Shown here piece by piece: positions 37,330 through 47,699 of a DNA stretch of 64,000 nt (the first letter of the stretch is position 1; every line of letters starts with the position of its first letter). The DNA lies in the NCBI GenBank assembly GCA_954871525.1, contig OX940864.1:13200001-13264000 (forward strand), written 5' to 3'. The notes under the pieces are model-generated. The model was not told the origin of the DNA. It did not search any database and was given only the letters and a program-made list of their open reading frames with translations. Made by a program: the position numbers and the translations under genes. The stretch is from Parietaria judaica (lineage: Eukaryota > Streptophyta > Magnoliopsida > Rosales > Urticaceae).

Positions 37330-38939
37330 AGGTTATTACTGACATATGTTCCCGTTCTTTTGCAAACATCCGACTTATGTTCCCGTTCTTTTTTTTTTTT
37401 CGCGGCATATATTCCATAAGTCTTAAAACGTACTCAAAGTCAACCTCCGTTAACACTTCCGTCTATGTCCGTTAGTTTTTGCCATGGGTCACGCCCTTGA
37501 GACTGGCATATGTTCCCGTTCTTTTTCAATATCCAACTTATGTCCTGTTCTTGTTTTGTTTAGCGGCATATATTCCATAAGTCTTAAAACATACTCAAAT
37601 TCAACCTCTGTTAATACTTCCGTCTATATCCGTTTGTTTTTGCCACGTGTCATGTACACCTCGACAAACTTCATCTTCACCGATTGGTTCGAGCAGAGCC
37701 CGAGTTTCACAGCCTTGCAACGCTAGGTATATTTTTCTAGAGATGATAATATATGAGAAATAAATTATAGAAAAATAGTAGCGAGTAAATTCAAAATACA
37801 TATCGATGTGTTATTGAATTTGACGAGCATCGGCTTATCTCTTTTGTCTGAAAATTGTTCTTGATATCCTGTAAATAGAAAACGTTAGTGATTCCTGAGA
37901 CGCGTTGGAATCTTTCCTTAAAGCTTGATTCGCCTCATCTACGTGCTTGAGTTTCGTTAGGCAATTAGCTTCCCAGGATATAATCGGTCAACCCCAAACT
38001 TCGTAACATTTCAAAGTTCGCTAGCGAACTAAGACTCCTTGAACTCCGTTACCCAAAGACTCACAACATAAAACAATGGGAAACTATAAAAAATTAAAAT
38101 TACAGAGTGAAAAATTAATGGGAAGCAAACTCATAATATCTAGATAGCTTTCGATACTTTATTTTGAAGAAAGCGTTCAACTCGGGTGTTCAACGTTTCG
38201 ACCCACTTGACGATATCTCAATTTTATTTTCATTGCAATATTTTCCAACACTTCAGAGACATGTCATTGATGGCTTTCCTATAGTCATTGGTCATGGTGA
38301 TCCCAACCTCGGTCCACTAGAACCTCCTTTGTGTCTTTTCCAGCTTCTGCCTAGTGCCAATTCTCCTCGGCACCGAACCCTCCCACGACGGAAGCTCGCG
38401 GGTGTCGGTGAGAACCGTAGTTTTGTGGCAACTCGATTGGTTGGTGCTTTGGTTAGAGTTGGTAATTAAGGATTTGAGAGCTTGTTAGAAGCGGAGATCA
38501 AAGACTTCCACGATGAAAGAGGATTTATGGATTAAAAATGAAGATCAATTCTACATCGATGATGAAAGAATGAAGATTAAAAAAAAAGGAGTAATTTTAC
38601 CGCTTAAAAATAATTAGTATCATCTAAAAATGGTATTTTTATCGTCTAAAAAAATATTATTAAGAAAATAAAAAATGGAAAAAATTAGTATTTTTTTTTA
38701 AAACGATAAAAAAAATCATAAATAGAAAGAATGGGAACATAAGTAGGATATTTACAAAAGAACGGGAACATATGCCGGTATTAAGGGCGTGACAAACTAA
38801 CAGACATAGACGGAAGTGTTAACGGAGGTTGACTTTGAGTACGTTTTAAGACTTATGGAATATATGCCGCGAAAAAAAAAAAACGGGAACATAAGTCGGA
38901 TGTTTACAAAAGAACATGAACATATGCCTGTAATAACCC
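37330..38939. mobile_element. Mutator-like element (1.6 kb) with long inverted repeats
   Basis: The ends AGGTTATTACTGACATATG and (reverse complement) GGGTTATTACAGGCATATG begin inverted repeats that continue for well over 150 bp. They are flanked on both sides by an exact 9-bp duplication, tttaatttt (37321-37329 and 38940-38948). The left repeat is itself duplicated in tandem (about 37341-37500 and 37501-37653). No transposase is seen. The interior (about 37660-38640) is less AT-rich and includes a 101-codon open stretch at 38164-38469 with unrecognised protein, so it may carry captured sequence. Confidence 0.9.
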
Positions 38940-39273
38940 TTTAATTTTTGAAGAAGTAAAGAAACTATGCCGCTTGATTAAATGATAAAAATATATATGT
39001 ATATATATATATATATTATTTTCTTGCATAATATGAATAGAAAATAATTTTAATCAAACGCGATACGGTATTATTGGTTTTATTTAGAATTTGGTCTCTA
39101 TTTCTGTGATTGTATTGCAATCAGTGCGGTTTAGCCTCAAAAATAAAAACAGAAACGACACGATTTTGACTACAAATATTGGCAAATCTACTTGATGTCG
39201 TTTAGCCTCAAACCTAACAAAACGTCATGATAGTTCAATGACAAAACGACAAGACTTCATGTCTAAATAAAAT

Positions 39274-39346
39274 CACGCCCGGTGGGACTCGAACCCACAA
39301 TCGCCTGATTAGAAGTCAGACGCCTTATCCATTAGGCCACGGGCGC
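39274..39346 (-). tRNA. trnR-UCU: tRNA-Arg (anticodon UCU)
   Basis: A 73-nt cloverleaf on the minus strand. The acceptor stem GCGCCCG pairs with CGGGCGT (one G-U pair). The D-arm contains the A box TGGCCTAATGG, and the anticodon stem TCTGA/TCAGG encloses loop CTTCTAA with anticodon TCT. The T-arm contains the B box GGTTCGAGTCC. There is no intron. A run of T follows the 3' end, as for a Pol III terminator. All expected invariant positions are present, so it is probably functional. Confidence 0.95.
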
Positions 39347-39427
39347 TTTATGTTGTCGAAGAACTTATTGAACTATACGTATATTTTAAATAAGTAATTT
39401 GCAACTATTTTGGACACAAATAATAAT

Positions 39428-39610
39428 AAGGGTAAATGGCGGTATATGTTCCTATTCTTATTCAAACATCATAATTATGTTCAAAAAAAAAAAAAAACAA
39501 TCGGTACATAATCTCAGAGTCTTAAAATGTTAGCCTTGGGCCAAATTCCGTCAATTATTCATTAAATTTCCGTTAACATAATGATGATGGACACATGCCA
39601 TTTTAGCTCT
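39428..39610. repeat. diverged half-copy of the 37330-38939 Mutator-type repeat
   Basis: 'gggtaaatggcggtatatgttcc' followed by 'cggtacataatctcagagtcttaaaatgtt' and 'ccgttaacata' parallels the terminal repeat of the nearby element. I find no inverted partner, so it looks like a remnant. Confidence 0.5.
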
Positions 39611-40790
39611 TTGCTTCGATCCGTGGAAACAAAATTTTGAGAGTGGTATAGGAAAAATGACAAAGAAAATACTGAAGCGCGTTGGACATTTTTTATATTA
39701 TCTAAGTTCTAAATCATATTAAAGCAAGGGGAATAAAATGAAGAAATGCTTAGTAATCGGTTAACATCGAGCACTCCTCGTAGGACCGGATAGTAATACT
39801 ACTTACTACTTAGTACTTTATCAATATAAATTCATAAATCATATAGTTATGAGAAAAATAATATGCATGTATATTCACCCATAAAACATTTCTTGCATGG
39901 TATAGCGAAATCTTGTAACCTAACACGACTTGGGCCCATGGACCTTTAATCGGGCGAGGTGGGTACTGATCCGATAGACTTAACACCTTTACGTGACACT
40001 GTCAATTTAAAAAGTATATTTTTTTAAGTGTTTAACCTTTAAGCTTATAAAGAATTTAAATTAATGTAAACCGTAGAATAATAATGATTTTTTTGGTGTA
40101 TGAAAAAATAGATTCTACAATCGTACATATCAAGATAATTATTCTATGGTGGTGACTCAATGTATGAAAACTACGATACGATAAGACTCAATTAGACAAA
40201 ATTGAATAAAAGTTTTCAGTTTATATATTTTATATATGTTATTAAATATTAAGTGTTTCAATGTTATTATATATAAAATTTATATTATTTAAATTACGAT
40301 ATTCAATTTTGATGATTCCATAGTGGTGATTCAATATAAAGAATTACTAATTAATGTTAGAATTTTAAATTGTATAATTATATTAATTATGTTAATGACT
40401 TTAAAAGTGAATTAATTTACATTAAAAAATTAGCGGGATGAGTGAAACCTATAGACATAGTTAACACGGTTATTAAATAGGGCGAGCTTGTGTCTCATTT
40501 TCTAAAATAATTTATAAATTATACGGATATAGGTCTATATATAATTAATAAAAAAACTAATAAGACATAATACGAACACGATATGAAACACAAATTGCAA
40601 CCTCTAATAAAAACTCACACGAACCATAATCACTAGTATTAGAGATGTAATTAAAACCCGCAAATGCGGTTTTTTTACCGAATCCGGTTTAAAAAAAAAT
40701 GTATAATTATAATGTTTATGAAGTGGTATGTGTTGACGTGGTTTCCCATCCCAATCAGTCAATGTAATTTATGGATGTAGGATATTAACT
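39611..40790. other. AT-rich intergenic DNA
   Basis: No gene. A small palindrome 'aaaacccgcaaatgcggttttttt' lies at about 40652-40675. Otherwise simple AT-rich sequence. Confidence 0.55.
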
Positions 40791-41581
40791 TGTATAGGTG
40801 GAATCCGATCTTTCGCGTTGCAAACTCTCTAACACTCTATACGTATATATATATGTGTGTGTGTGTGTGCCCGCGCGCGCGCGCGAGTGTAAACGAATAA
40901 ATCAGACAAATGATTTTTTAGAGAGGTTCCTCCCAAGACGGTACTTGACTACGTCCTTTGTAAGTTTATTGCGACAAAAAGCATGAACGGACAGCTATAG
41001 ACAACAATCACATTCGAGAGAAAGAGAAGGAAGAGAAGAAGTGGAGAAAATACAGCAAGAAACTCTCAATACAGTATATAGCCGGACAGAAAGCTCTCAG
41101 TAGTATCTCTTAATGAATGCCTCTGTGATTCTTCGTCTGAGGTTGATATTTATAGCCTTCATTTCTTTTTGTTGGACTTCCTAAATTTTGGGGTTGTCTC
41201 TTCGAGCTGACTGATTGTCCAGCTGACACGTGCCCCACGACTGCGTGCTTTACGTCGAGCTGGATTCTTGACTGAATAGAGCCGTTGTGAATTTGACTAT
41301 GTGCTCCTAGTCTTCCGTCCATTTTAAATTGATGAAGCCGGATTTCATTTGTGACGATTCTGCCCTTCCTCTTCTCTGATGATGACGGATAGCTTTTGGG
41401 CTTTTAGCCGGGCATTCGGGGGCTTTACGGTTGCCAGTTGACTTAGTGGGCTTTGTAAATGAGCCTATTTGAATATCTAATATTCTTTCGGGCCTTTTGT
41501 TTATTGTGTTACGAATATAATTAATTCATAACTTGTACGACAAGTCATTTTTAATTAAAACGGCGAATTTGCACATCAACA
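40791..41581 (-). mobile_element. LTR-like segment (solo LTR candidate), minus orientation
   Basis: Read on the minus strand it starts TGTTGATGTGCAAATTCGCC and ends GGATTCCACCTATACA. It has a TATA box (GCTATAAATATC) at about 41145-41156 and an AATAAA-type signal at about 40968, in the correct order for an LTR. The 5-bp flanks do not match and no primer site or polypurine tract adjoins, so the boundaries are provisional. It carries an alternating (AT)n(GT)n...(GC)n tract at 40844-40886. Confidence 0.5.
40844..40886. repeat. compound alternating purine-pyrimidine microsatellite
   Basis: Consecutive (TA)n, (TG)n and (CG)n runs, broken only by 'ccc', form about 43 bp of nearly continuous alternating purine-pyrimidine. 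Such sequence can adopt Z-DNA under supercoiling; whether it does so here is unknown. Confidence 0.9.
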
Positions 41582-42059
41582 GTATGGAACGACATTGAGA
41601 GTTTACTATACTTCCTCAAATCGTCAAACGACATCATAGGAAGTAGACGGGTCGTGAGTTCAAGGAATACTTTGACGTTTTATTGTGATACATTGCTTTT
41701 GTTGTAACACATTACTACTTTTTTTTTTGGATTGTTTTAACAGTGATTCGGTTGTTGGATTATGGTTTTACAGGTATCGTAATTGTTTTTATTGTGATTT
41801 TGTTATTTGGATTATGGTTTAATTAAAAGGTTCTATATTAAAATCTGAATTTAAGTTTGTTACTTTTTAAAATTAAAATCCGGGTAAAAACCCGGATCCG
41901 AAACGATTTCATCTAAATACATTCCCCTCTAGTCTCCTATTTAGGATAGTTGTTTATGAGCGCTGACCCATATTCCATCGCTTAACACGTGTACGATCGA
42001 TGATAATAGAGGTTTAGGGGTTGGTGTATTACATGTTCTATATGCATGCATGGTTTGTG

Positions 42060-42067
42060 TATAAATA
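42060..42067 (+). promoter_or_regulatory. TATA box upstream of a candidate first exon
   Basis: TATAAATA followed by a CA-rich and CT-rich leader of about 110 bp leads to an ATG at 42178. The spacing and composition look like a real plant core promoter. Confidence 0.5.
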
Positions 42068-42177
42068 CTCTTCATCTTCAATAAGCTTCACACACAATCA
42101 TCAGCTCTCGTATACCTTCAATTTATAAATATATTTATCCATTTCTTAACAGTAATTCCTGTGTGTCATATATTTCA

Positions 42178-42263
42178 ATGGAGAACTCATCGCTGATAAC
42201 AACAAAGAGATCGAGGAGACGATGCAATGTTTTCTTGACTCGCCTCGCCATGCAACGCAGGTT
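42178..42263 (+). other. candidate first coding exon joined to the MADS-box gene
   Basis: ATG at 42178 opens 28 codons plus two bases (residues MENSSLITTKRSRRRCNVFL at the start). It ends in the canonical donor TT|GTAAGT. A T-rich acceptor tttgcag|G ends at 44164, and joining TT+G keeps the frame exactly into the MADS start codon at 44166, giving a 316-aa protein. Without splicing the frame stops after 29 codons. Against it: M-gamma MADS genes usually lack introns, the MADS ATG has its own nearby TATA box, and the extension matches no family I know. It could instead be a separate short gene or an upstream ORF. Confidence 0.4.
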
Positions 42264-42443
42264 GTAAGTACTCGTAAATTTCTAGTTGTTTTGAGACGGC
42301 ATAATCCCATTATTTGTTTATCACGGGTTAAGCTCTCAGTGTTATGATTTGCGTGACTGTTGCTTTGCTTCAGTGTTCGTAACATTTAACGCGGACTTAT
42401 GTCATGTATACGTTTAATATTTTAGTTTATTGTATTTATCTAA

Positions 42444-42804
42444 GGTTAGTAGCGGTATAAGCACTATTTTTGTGGTGGCGTAAACTCGATCTTTTTTTTT
42501 TTACAACCGAAGATCTTAATATTTATTATTTTTCATGGCCAAAGTTCTCAATATGCTCACTATTTTGTTTCTCTCTAAATCACGTTTAACTTTTTGTAAA
42601 ATAATTTTTGATGTGTCATCAAGTCTTCTACATGTGTCACATCTGAGAGAGAAAGAGAATTTTATTAACGGCATCAAATTGAAAAAGTTAACTGAATTTT
42701 AGTGAGAAATAAAATAAAGATTATTGAAAACTTTAACCGTAAAAAATAAGTTTATGCCACTAAAAAAAATCAAAATATTAGATTATTTATGCCGTTATTA
42801 AACT
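42444..42804. mobile_element. Mutator-type MITE in the possible MADS intron
   Basis: The ends GTTAGTAGCGGTATAAGC and (reverse complement) GTTTAATAACGGCATAAAT are inverted. The similarity continues inward for about 150 bp, including 'gtgtcatcaagtcttctacatgtgtcac' near the centre, close to its own complement. A duplication is not clear. Similar ends appear at 59905-60006. Confidence 0.65.
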
Positions 42805-44100
42805 GTTATGTATGAATTCGTAGTAAGATTATAACAATGTATGAAAAACAAAGAAGCCGCTGATCGACCTCAGGAAGCCCACATCTGCTGGGTTTGTGGA
42901 TGGTTTGAGTTTGAGAGCTTAAAGTATATCGAATTTTATTAATTGTATTTTGGTCCTCATTTTTTTAATTTTTTTTTTCACGACTCTTATGTAAACTCAA
43001 AAAACCCACCCAAAATTTTATCTTGATAAGAATTTTTTTTTTCTATCAATACTTTTTTTTTGTTTACGAAAACTTCATTGATATACTCATCGTTTTGTGG
43101 TATACCCATAAAATAAGATTAGTACCGATTTTTAAAAATCTTACGAGAAATTCAATATGCCGTAACGTTCTCGGTACCCATAAATTAAACTCGTGTGCGG
43201 TTCGGAAATTTGTAACGCTGATCCATCTCAATAGAAATTAACTTCAACAATGAATTAGTCTAAGTCTTCTGATATCATTTAAACTTATATGTCATCAAGT
43301 TATAAGATTTTCTGTTGTTCCTTAATTCCATTTTTCTATATCAATTTATTTATATTTATATATATATTTGTATATATATATATATATTCCTTATAGTGTA
43401 GCATTAGTAATTTGTTGATATTAATAAATTTGAACAAATTGAGTCATAACGATAAGCGTTTTCAGCAAATAGAAAGCATATTCTTCCCACTAAATTCGAT
43501 TTTATGTCGAATCCTACAAATTGCATGATTATTATTAATTAGACTGTTACTAACAATTATCAAAGTACTATAGGGCGAATTGAGATTAATGAATCTAAGA
43601 AAGTGAATTAGGGTCTCATTTATACAACTCAATAATTGAATGAATAAACACGTATTTTAATTACATTTAATTAATTTTAAACATCCTGGATTTGATTTTA
43701 AGTACATTCCCATCTTCTATGTACTTTTTTTTTAATTTCTACAATCAACTCCATATATGAGTAAAGGTAACTATTTATTATGAAGATAAGACCACTCTCA
43801 TAAGCATACTTTTTTGAACAAGATAACATTTATAAAGTAGGATTATTTTCTACTTAAGAGTAAATAATTAGTGTAATGAAATCCACATATTAATCACAGT
43901 AAAATCCATCTTTCTTAGTTCGTTGACTGCTACATTTGGTCACTAAATGTAAAAAATACCAACTCTTCTAATCTTACTTTATCAAGTGATAATATCTCTT
44001 AATCACATTCACTGTATTCTCAAGCCAAACACTGAATTGCTAACAAATCTCTATATTAATTGTCATTCTTGATTTATTTTCCTAATTACCCTTTTAATTT
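42805..44100. other. AT-rich DNA upstream of the MADS-box gene
   Basis: Intergenic or intronic depending on the MADS model. No frame or RNA is recognised. An AT-microsatellite-like run lies at about 43356-43387. Confidence 0.5.
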
Positions 44101-44102
44101 CC

Positions 44103-44110
44103 TATATAAA
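44103..44110 (+). promoter_or_regulatory. TATA box of the MADS-box gene
   Basis: TATATAAA lies 56 bp before the MADS ATG. Transcription starting about 30 bp downstream would give a very short leader. This supports an intronless MADS gene independent of the exon at 42178. Confidence 0.5.
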
Positions 44111-44165
44111 CAGGCGTCGAGCACGACTAAATAAACAGAAATTTATAATTTTCTTCGTTTGCAGG

Positions 44166-45029
44166 ATGAGGCGAAAGATTAAGCTCACATGGATCGAGAA
44201 TGCCACCGCGAGGAGGGCGAGCTTCAAGAAGCGCAAGGCTGGGCTGGTGAAGAAGATGCAGGAGCTGACGACGCTCTGTGATGTCAGCGGGTGCCTCATC
44301 ATCTATGGGGAGGGGGAATCAGACCCGGCGGTGGTGTGGCCGAACGAGGATGAGGCCAAGCACCTGATCCGGCGCTTCCGGGAAATGCCGGAAGTGGACC
44401 AGGCGAGGCGGATGGTCAACCAGGAGGAGTACCTCAGGGGGCAGATCCAGAAGATGTCGGAGCAGCTGAAGAAGATGAAGCGGAAGAACGACGAGATGGA
44501 GGCCTCAGAGCTGATGCGCCAGCTCGACCAGGGCCAGGCCCTGGTAAGTTTCTCGCAAGAGGAGCTTGCCAAGGTCACGTGGTTCCTCGAGCTGAGGATG
44601 GGCGAGATCGACCGCAGGCTCGAGTTTTTCGAGCAGCCCGTCCCTCGGGGCTGCCTGGCCAGGCTCACCCTCCCTCCCCCGACGGAGGATGAGATCTCCG
44701 GCCGCGAGGACTTCCCCAGCAGCTGGGTCCTCAACCCACCACCGATTTACCGAAACCCTCACTATCACCGCTTCATTCCCGACAGCGACTCCTCTCCGAC
44801 CTACTTCCTTCCAAGGGAACTTGTGCTAAGAAACAATTTGGAGATTCAGCCTTACATCCCCGAGATTATGTCCGGTGACAATGCTGCTAATCATGGTGCA
44901 GGAAGGATTAGCGGTGCTGATGAAGGGTATGACGGGATCTATTCCGGACTGGAAGAGAATCTGGCTTTGGGAATGATGATCACCAGCGACAAATCGGATG
45001 CCGAGGAGGATGATGCCGTGAAGCCTTGA
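44166..45029 (+). CDS. AGL80: type I (M-gamma) MADS-box protein, AGL80-like
   Basis: A single open frame of 287 aa. The N-terminus RRKIKLTWIENATARRASFK and then KKRKAGLVKKMQELTTLCDV is a MADS domain (residues 1 to about 60). It continues with the M-gamma signatures WPNEDEA and FREMPEVDQARRMVNQEEYL seen in AGL80, AGL36 and AGL86-type proteins. Residues about 85-120 (LRGQIQKMSEQLKKMKRKND) form a coiled coil suited to dimerisation. Arabidopsis AGL80 acts in the central cell and endosperm; a reproductive role here is inference. The first 600 nt are strongly GC-rich while the last 200 are not. No intron interrupts it. A possible in-frame 5' exon is described separately. An SSR-free, complete frame suggests a working gene. 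Confidence 0.9.
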   Translation: MRRKIKLTWIENATARRASFKKRKAGLVKKMQELTTLCDVSGCLIIYGEGESDPAVVWPNEDEAKHLIRRFREMPEVDQARRMVNQEEYLRGQIQKMSEQLKKMKRKNDEMEASELMRQLDQGQALVSFSQEELAKVTWFLELRMGEIDRRLEFFEQPVPRGCLARLTLPPPTEDEISGREDFPSSWVLNPPPIYRNPHYHRFIPDSDSSPTYFLPRELVLRNNLEIQPYIPEIMSGDNAANHGAGRISGADEGYDGIYSGLEENLALGMMITSDKSDAEEDDAVKP

Positions 45030-45279
45030 ATGTTTAATGGCTTTGGACTATGTTACTGTTTAATTGCTTTTGAATGTTTTCGAGTATTTGAATTTCACAG
45101 CATATGCAGAAAAAGCCTATCATCCTACTAGAGGAATAGATAGAGGTTTATTTTATGTATTGGCAACTTATCTAATCAAATGGCATGTCTGCCCTTTTCC
45201 CTTCAATTCATAAGTGTTATTTTGGCACACAAAAATGCCAAAACTAAAGCTAATTACTATGGTAACAGCCATTTTTAAT
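45030..45279. other. 3' flank of the MADS-box gene
   Basis: Probable 3'UTR and spacer; no further features. Confidence 0.5.
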
Positions 45280-45560
45280 GGAAAACTTCATAAAATGACG
45301 TTCAAAACACCACATATTTCTTTATTACACCTCAAGTTTTCATAATTCTCAAAACAACCTTTTTAAATTTTATGTACCAAAATACCCTTAATTTGTCCAT
45401 TTTTCCAGACACAATATGTCCATTTTCCAGGACGCGATATGTACATTTTGCCGGGGTATTTTGGTAAATGAAATTTGAAAAGGTTATTTTGAGAATTATG
45501 AAAACTTGAGGTGTAATAAAAAAAAATGTGGTGTTTTGAAGGCTATTTTATGAAGTTTCC
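45280..45560. mobile_element. Mutator-like MITE (281 bp)
   Basis: Inverted repeats of about 100 bp begin GGAAAACTTCATAAAATGAC on the left and GGAAACTTCATAAAATAGCC on the right (reverse complement). Both continue through 'caaaacaccacat' and 'acacctcaagttttcataa'. The flanking 9-mers atttttaat and ctttttaat match at 8 of 9 positions. No coding content. Confidence 0.85.
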
Positions 45561-46210
45561 CTTTTTAATTTGAATTAAATTGAGAGAGTGAACTTCTACT
45601 GACATATAGAATCTCAATGTAATGCAGAGTACAGGGAGTATAACGGAGCTCGCTCCGTTACTGAAGAAGGACGGTGTTTTTATATAATCAAGCTAGAAGA
45701 CATATTTAACTACAATTAATGTAATAAATTTGAAAAAACTCAAGCATTTGAGGGAGGGCCGTGCCAAGATAGGCTCGGTCCACCCTCCCTACGTGCCTAC
45801 GTATAGCTAGTTACAAATTGCATCTAAGCATTAAGACGGGTATCCAGTATATAAGTTTTACTTTGAATTTCAGATTGTTTTCTTTCTTTTAACTTCTAAC
45901 GAATAAAAAAACTTATTAACTTTAGATTACATTTATTAATTGTAATTAAGTTCTAATGCAAATCAACGAGAAATCAAGATAACAAAAGAAAGTACACTAG
46001 TATGTACGAAGAACATGTTTCATTCATAAATTTACACACCACAAAGGCACACAACGTTTACAAGTACTCTCGAAAAGATGTTTGACAATAAGATGCTTGA
46101 TATTACGAAACCGATAAAAGAGGAAAATGACCTAAATTGTCAAAAAGAATTACAAGCAAGCAAGCAAAGAACATAAAAGAGAGAAAAATAAATCATCTAC
46201 AAGCTTGCAA
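45561..46210. other. spacer with two small hairpins
   Basis: A near-perfect palindrome TAACGGAGCTCGCTCCGTTA lies at about 45641-45660. A second stem pairs 'gggaggg' with 'ccctccc' at about 45752-45799. Neither is followed by a recognisable RNA gene. Otherwise this is the EXPP1 3' flank. Confidence 0.5.
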
Positions 46211-47516
46211 TTAGAATATGCTGTTATACTGACTTGTAAGGGAGTTCCTCAGGTTTTCGTACAAGCCGTAGAGCGAGTACTGGCGAAGCTTCTCCACTTC
46301 GTACCACGAGTTTAGAGGGGAAAGGTGCTTGTCAGTGCCGGAGAAAGCCAGCTGTATTCCTAAGCTGCAATCGACATTGCCATTGTGATTTTTGCAGCTC
46401 GACGTTCTGATGGCACAGTCCTGCTTGTTGAGGCAAATGTAGTTACTCGATCCCTTGCACTTTGCACAGCCGTCCCTTTTCCAGAACAGGTTTTGGAGCC
46501 TGCCCTTCTGGAACTCGAGCACCTAAAAGAAACAATCTATTAGCTTCGCCACGGGAGTTCACAGAGCACTAAGAGTCGGTATCGAGGAACAGAGCTCGGA
46601 AAATCTTACAAGGGTAAAGCTGGTAACGGTGTAGGTACCGTTAGCGACGAAAGCAAGAGGGGACCTTGCAGCGTATTTCCGGCCAGCAAAGGCAACCATG
46701 TAGCCACCAGCACTATCCTGTTCCAAGCACGGGATTTATAAGCTCGAAAGCAAAAAAAAAGAGCATATGCCAGCATTTTCCCCAATAAATTCATGTACCA
46801 GAGGAAAATATTGAAAATTACCCAAATGATTGAAAGCACTATTTTTATTTGACAATCAGGCTTCACTTAATCAACCACAAAACACCCAAGTGACTAACTT
46901 TCTATCATTCAGACACCACCACAATGATAATACCATTATCAAATTCAGAATGTACTCATTTCCAAACCCAAATATCTGAGTTTGAACCTCGTATTTCACA
47001 GATACAAGTTCAAATTCTCATCCATGTGAGCTACAAAAAACAGCCTAAATGTCACTTGGCAAGACTGAAAAAAAAAACCCCTAATTAGTAAGCTAATTAT
47101 CAGTCCAAAGAATTCAATTTGAAGTCCCCAAAATCTGCAGAATTCGCGGCTCGAGCCAGACGGAGAAGACTTAAATGCATTCTATTGAGCGTAGAACTGA
47201 CCGGGGAGAACGACGAGGTGTTGATGGTGAGGAGAGAGATCTCGTCGACCTTGGGCCGGAAGGTGGCGATCTGCGAGTTCGAATTGGCGAGGTTGAGGCG
47301 GCTGTCGCAGGGAGAGAGCAGCGTGTTGTTGCCGTTGAGGAACGAGGTCCGAGTGCCGAACACGATGCCGAAGGTGAAGCCGTCGGAGATCTCCACGCGC
47401 GCGTCGCTGCACGGCGAGAACACGCGGTTGGAGTCGCTCGCCGCGACGTGGATTGTCATCAGCGCCAGCACGGCCATCGCCGCCGCGATCGTCGCCGGAG
47501 ACGGAAGGTTCGCCAT
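46211..47516 (-). CDS. EXPP1: EXPP1-like secreted protein
   Basis: Three exons on the minus strand, 47516-47202, 46717-46610 and 46522-46211 (735 nt, 244 aa), all phase 0 with GT-AG introns. Residues 1-26 are a signal peptide (MANLPSPATIAAAMAVLALM then THVAA-type end). The mature protein has many cysteines and motifs typical of the plant EXPP1 family: VFSPCSDARVEISDGFTFGI, LLSPCDSRL, FRPKVDEISLLTINTSSF, GGYMVAFAGRKYAARSP, LFWKRDGCAKC, DCSLGIQLAFSGTDKHL and SWYEVEKLRQYSLYGLY. The family is conserved in land plants but its function is unknown to me. Secretion or cell-surface location is inferred. An in-frame upstream ATG exists at 47684, but it lies in leader-like sequence with a CT tract, and no signal peptide would result. 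Confidence 0.92.
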
Positions 47517-47630
47517 TGTTGATGCTTCAGTCAGGTTTGGTCCTCTCTCTCTCTCTCTCTTCTTTCTCTCTCTATCGCTTCGTTCTGAATCCTGATGATA
47601 CCAGTTAATTGTTGAGAACGGGATTTTAAA

Positions 47631-47683
47631 TGGGCCAGTAAATACCTTTGGGCCTATGCTAAGATTGTGGCCCATACGGCCCA
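47631..47683 (-). promoter_or_regulatory. cluster of TGGGCC (site II) elements, EXPP1 promoter
   Basis: Four TGGGCC/GGCCCA hexamers at 47631, 47649, 47669 and 47678 lie 115-170 bp upstream of the start. Such clusters bind TCP factors in many growth-related plant promoters. That role here is inference. No TATA box is evident. Confidence 0.55.
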
Positions 47684-47699
47684 ATACAATTAGAGGCTC

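Noticed and set aside
42178..42267. A stand-alone 29-residue peptide gene
   Set aside because: Possible, but its stop codon overlaps a strong splice donor, and the exon joins the MADS frame. I kept it as a candidate exon, not a separate gene.
44303..44734. Long minus-strand frames across the MADS gene
   Set aside because: They are antisense shadows of a GC-rich gene; the plus frame carries the MADS domain.
47119..47595. A 158-codon plus-strand frame across EXPP1 exon 1
   Set aside because: Antisense shadow; the minus strand encodes a signal peptide and conserved EXPP1 motifs with matching splice sites.
47100..47684. EXPP1 starting at the upstream in-frame ATG (47684)
   Set aside because: The added residues are encoded by leader-like CT repeats and would bury the signal peptide; family members start at the MANLPS position.
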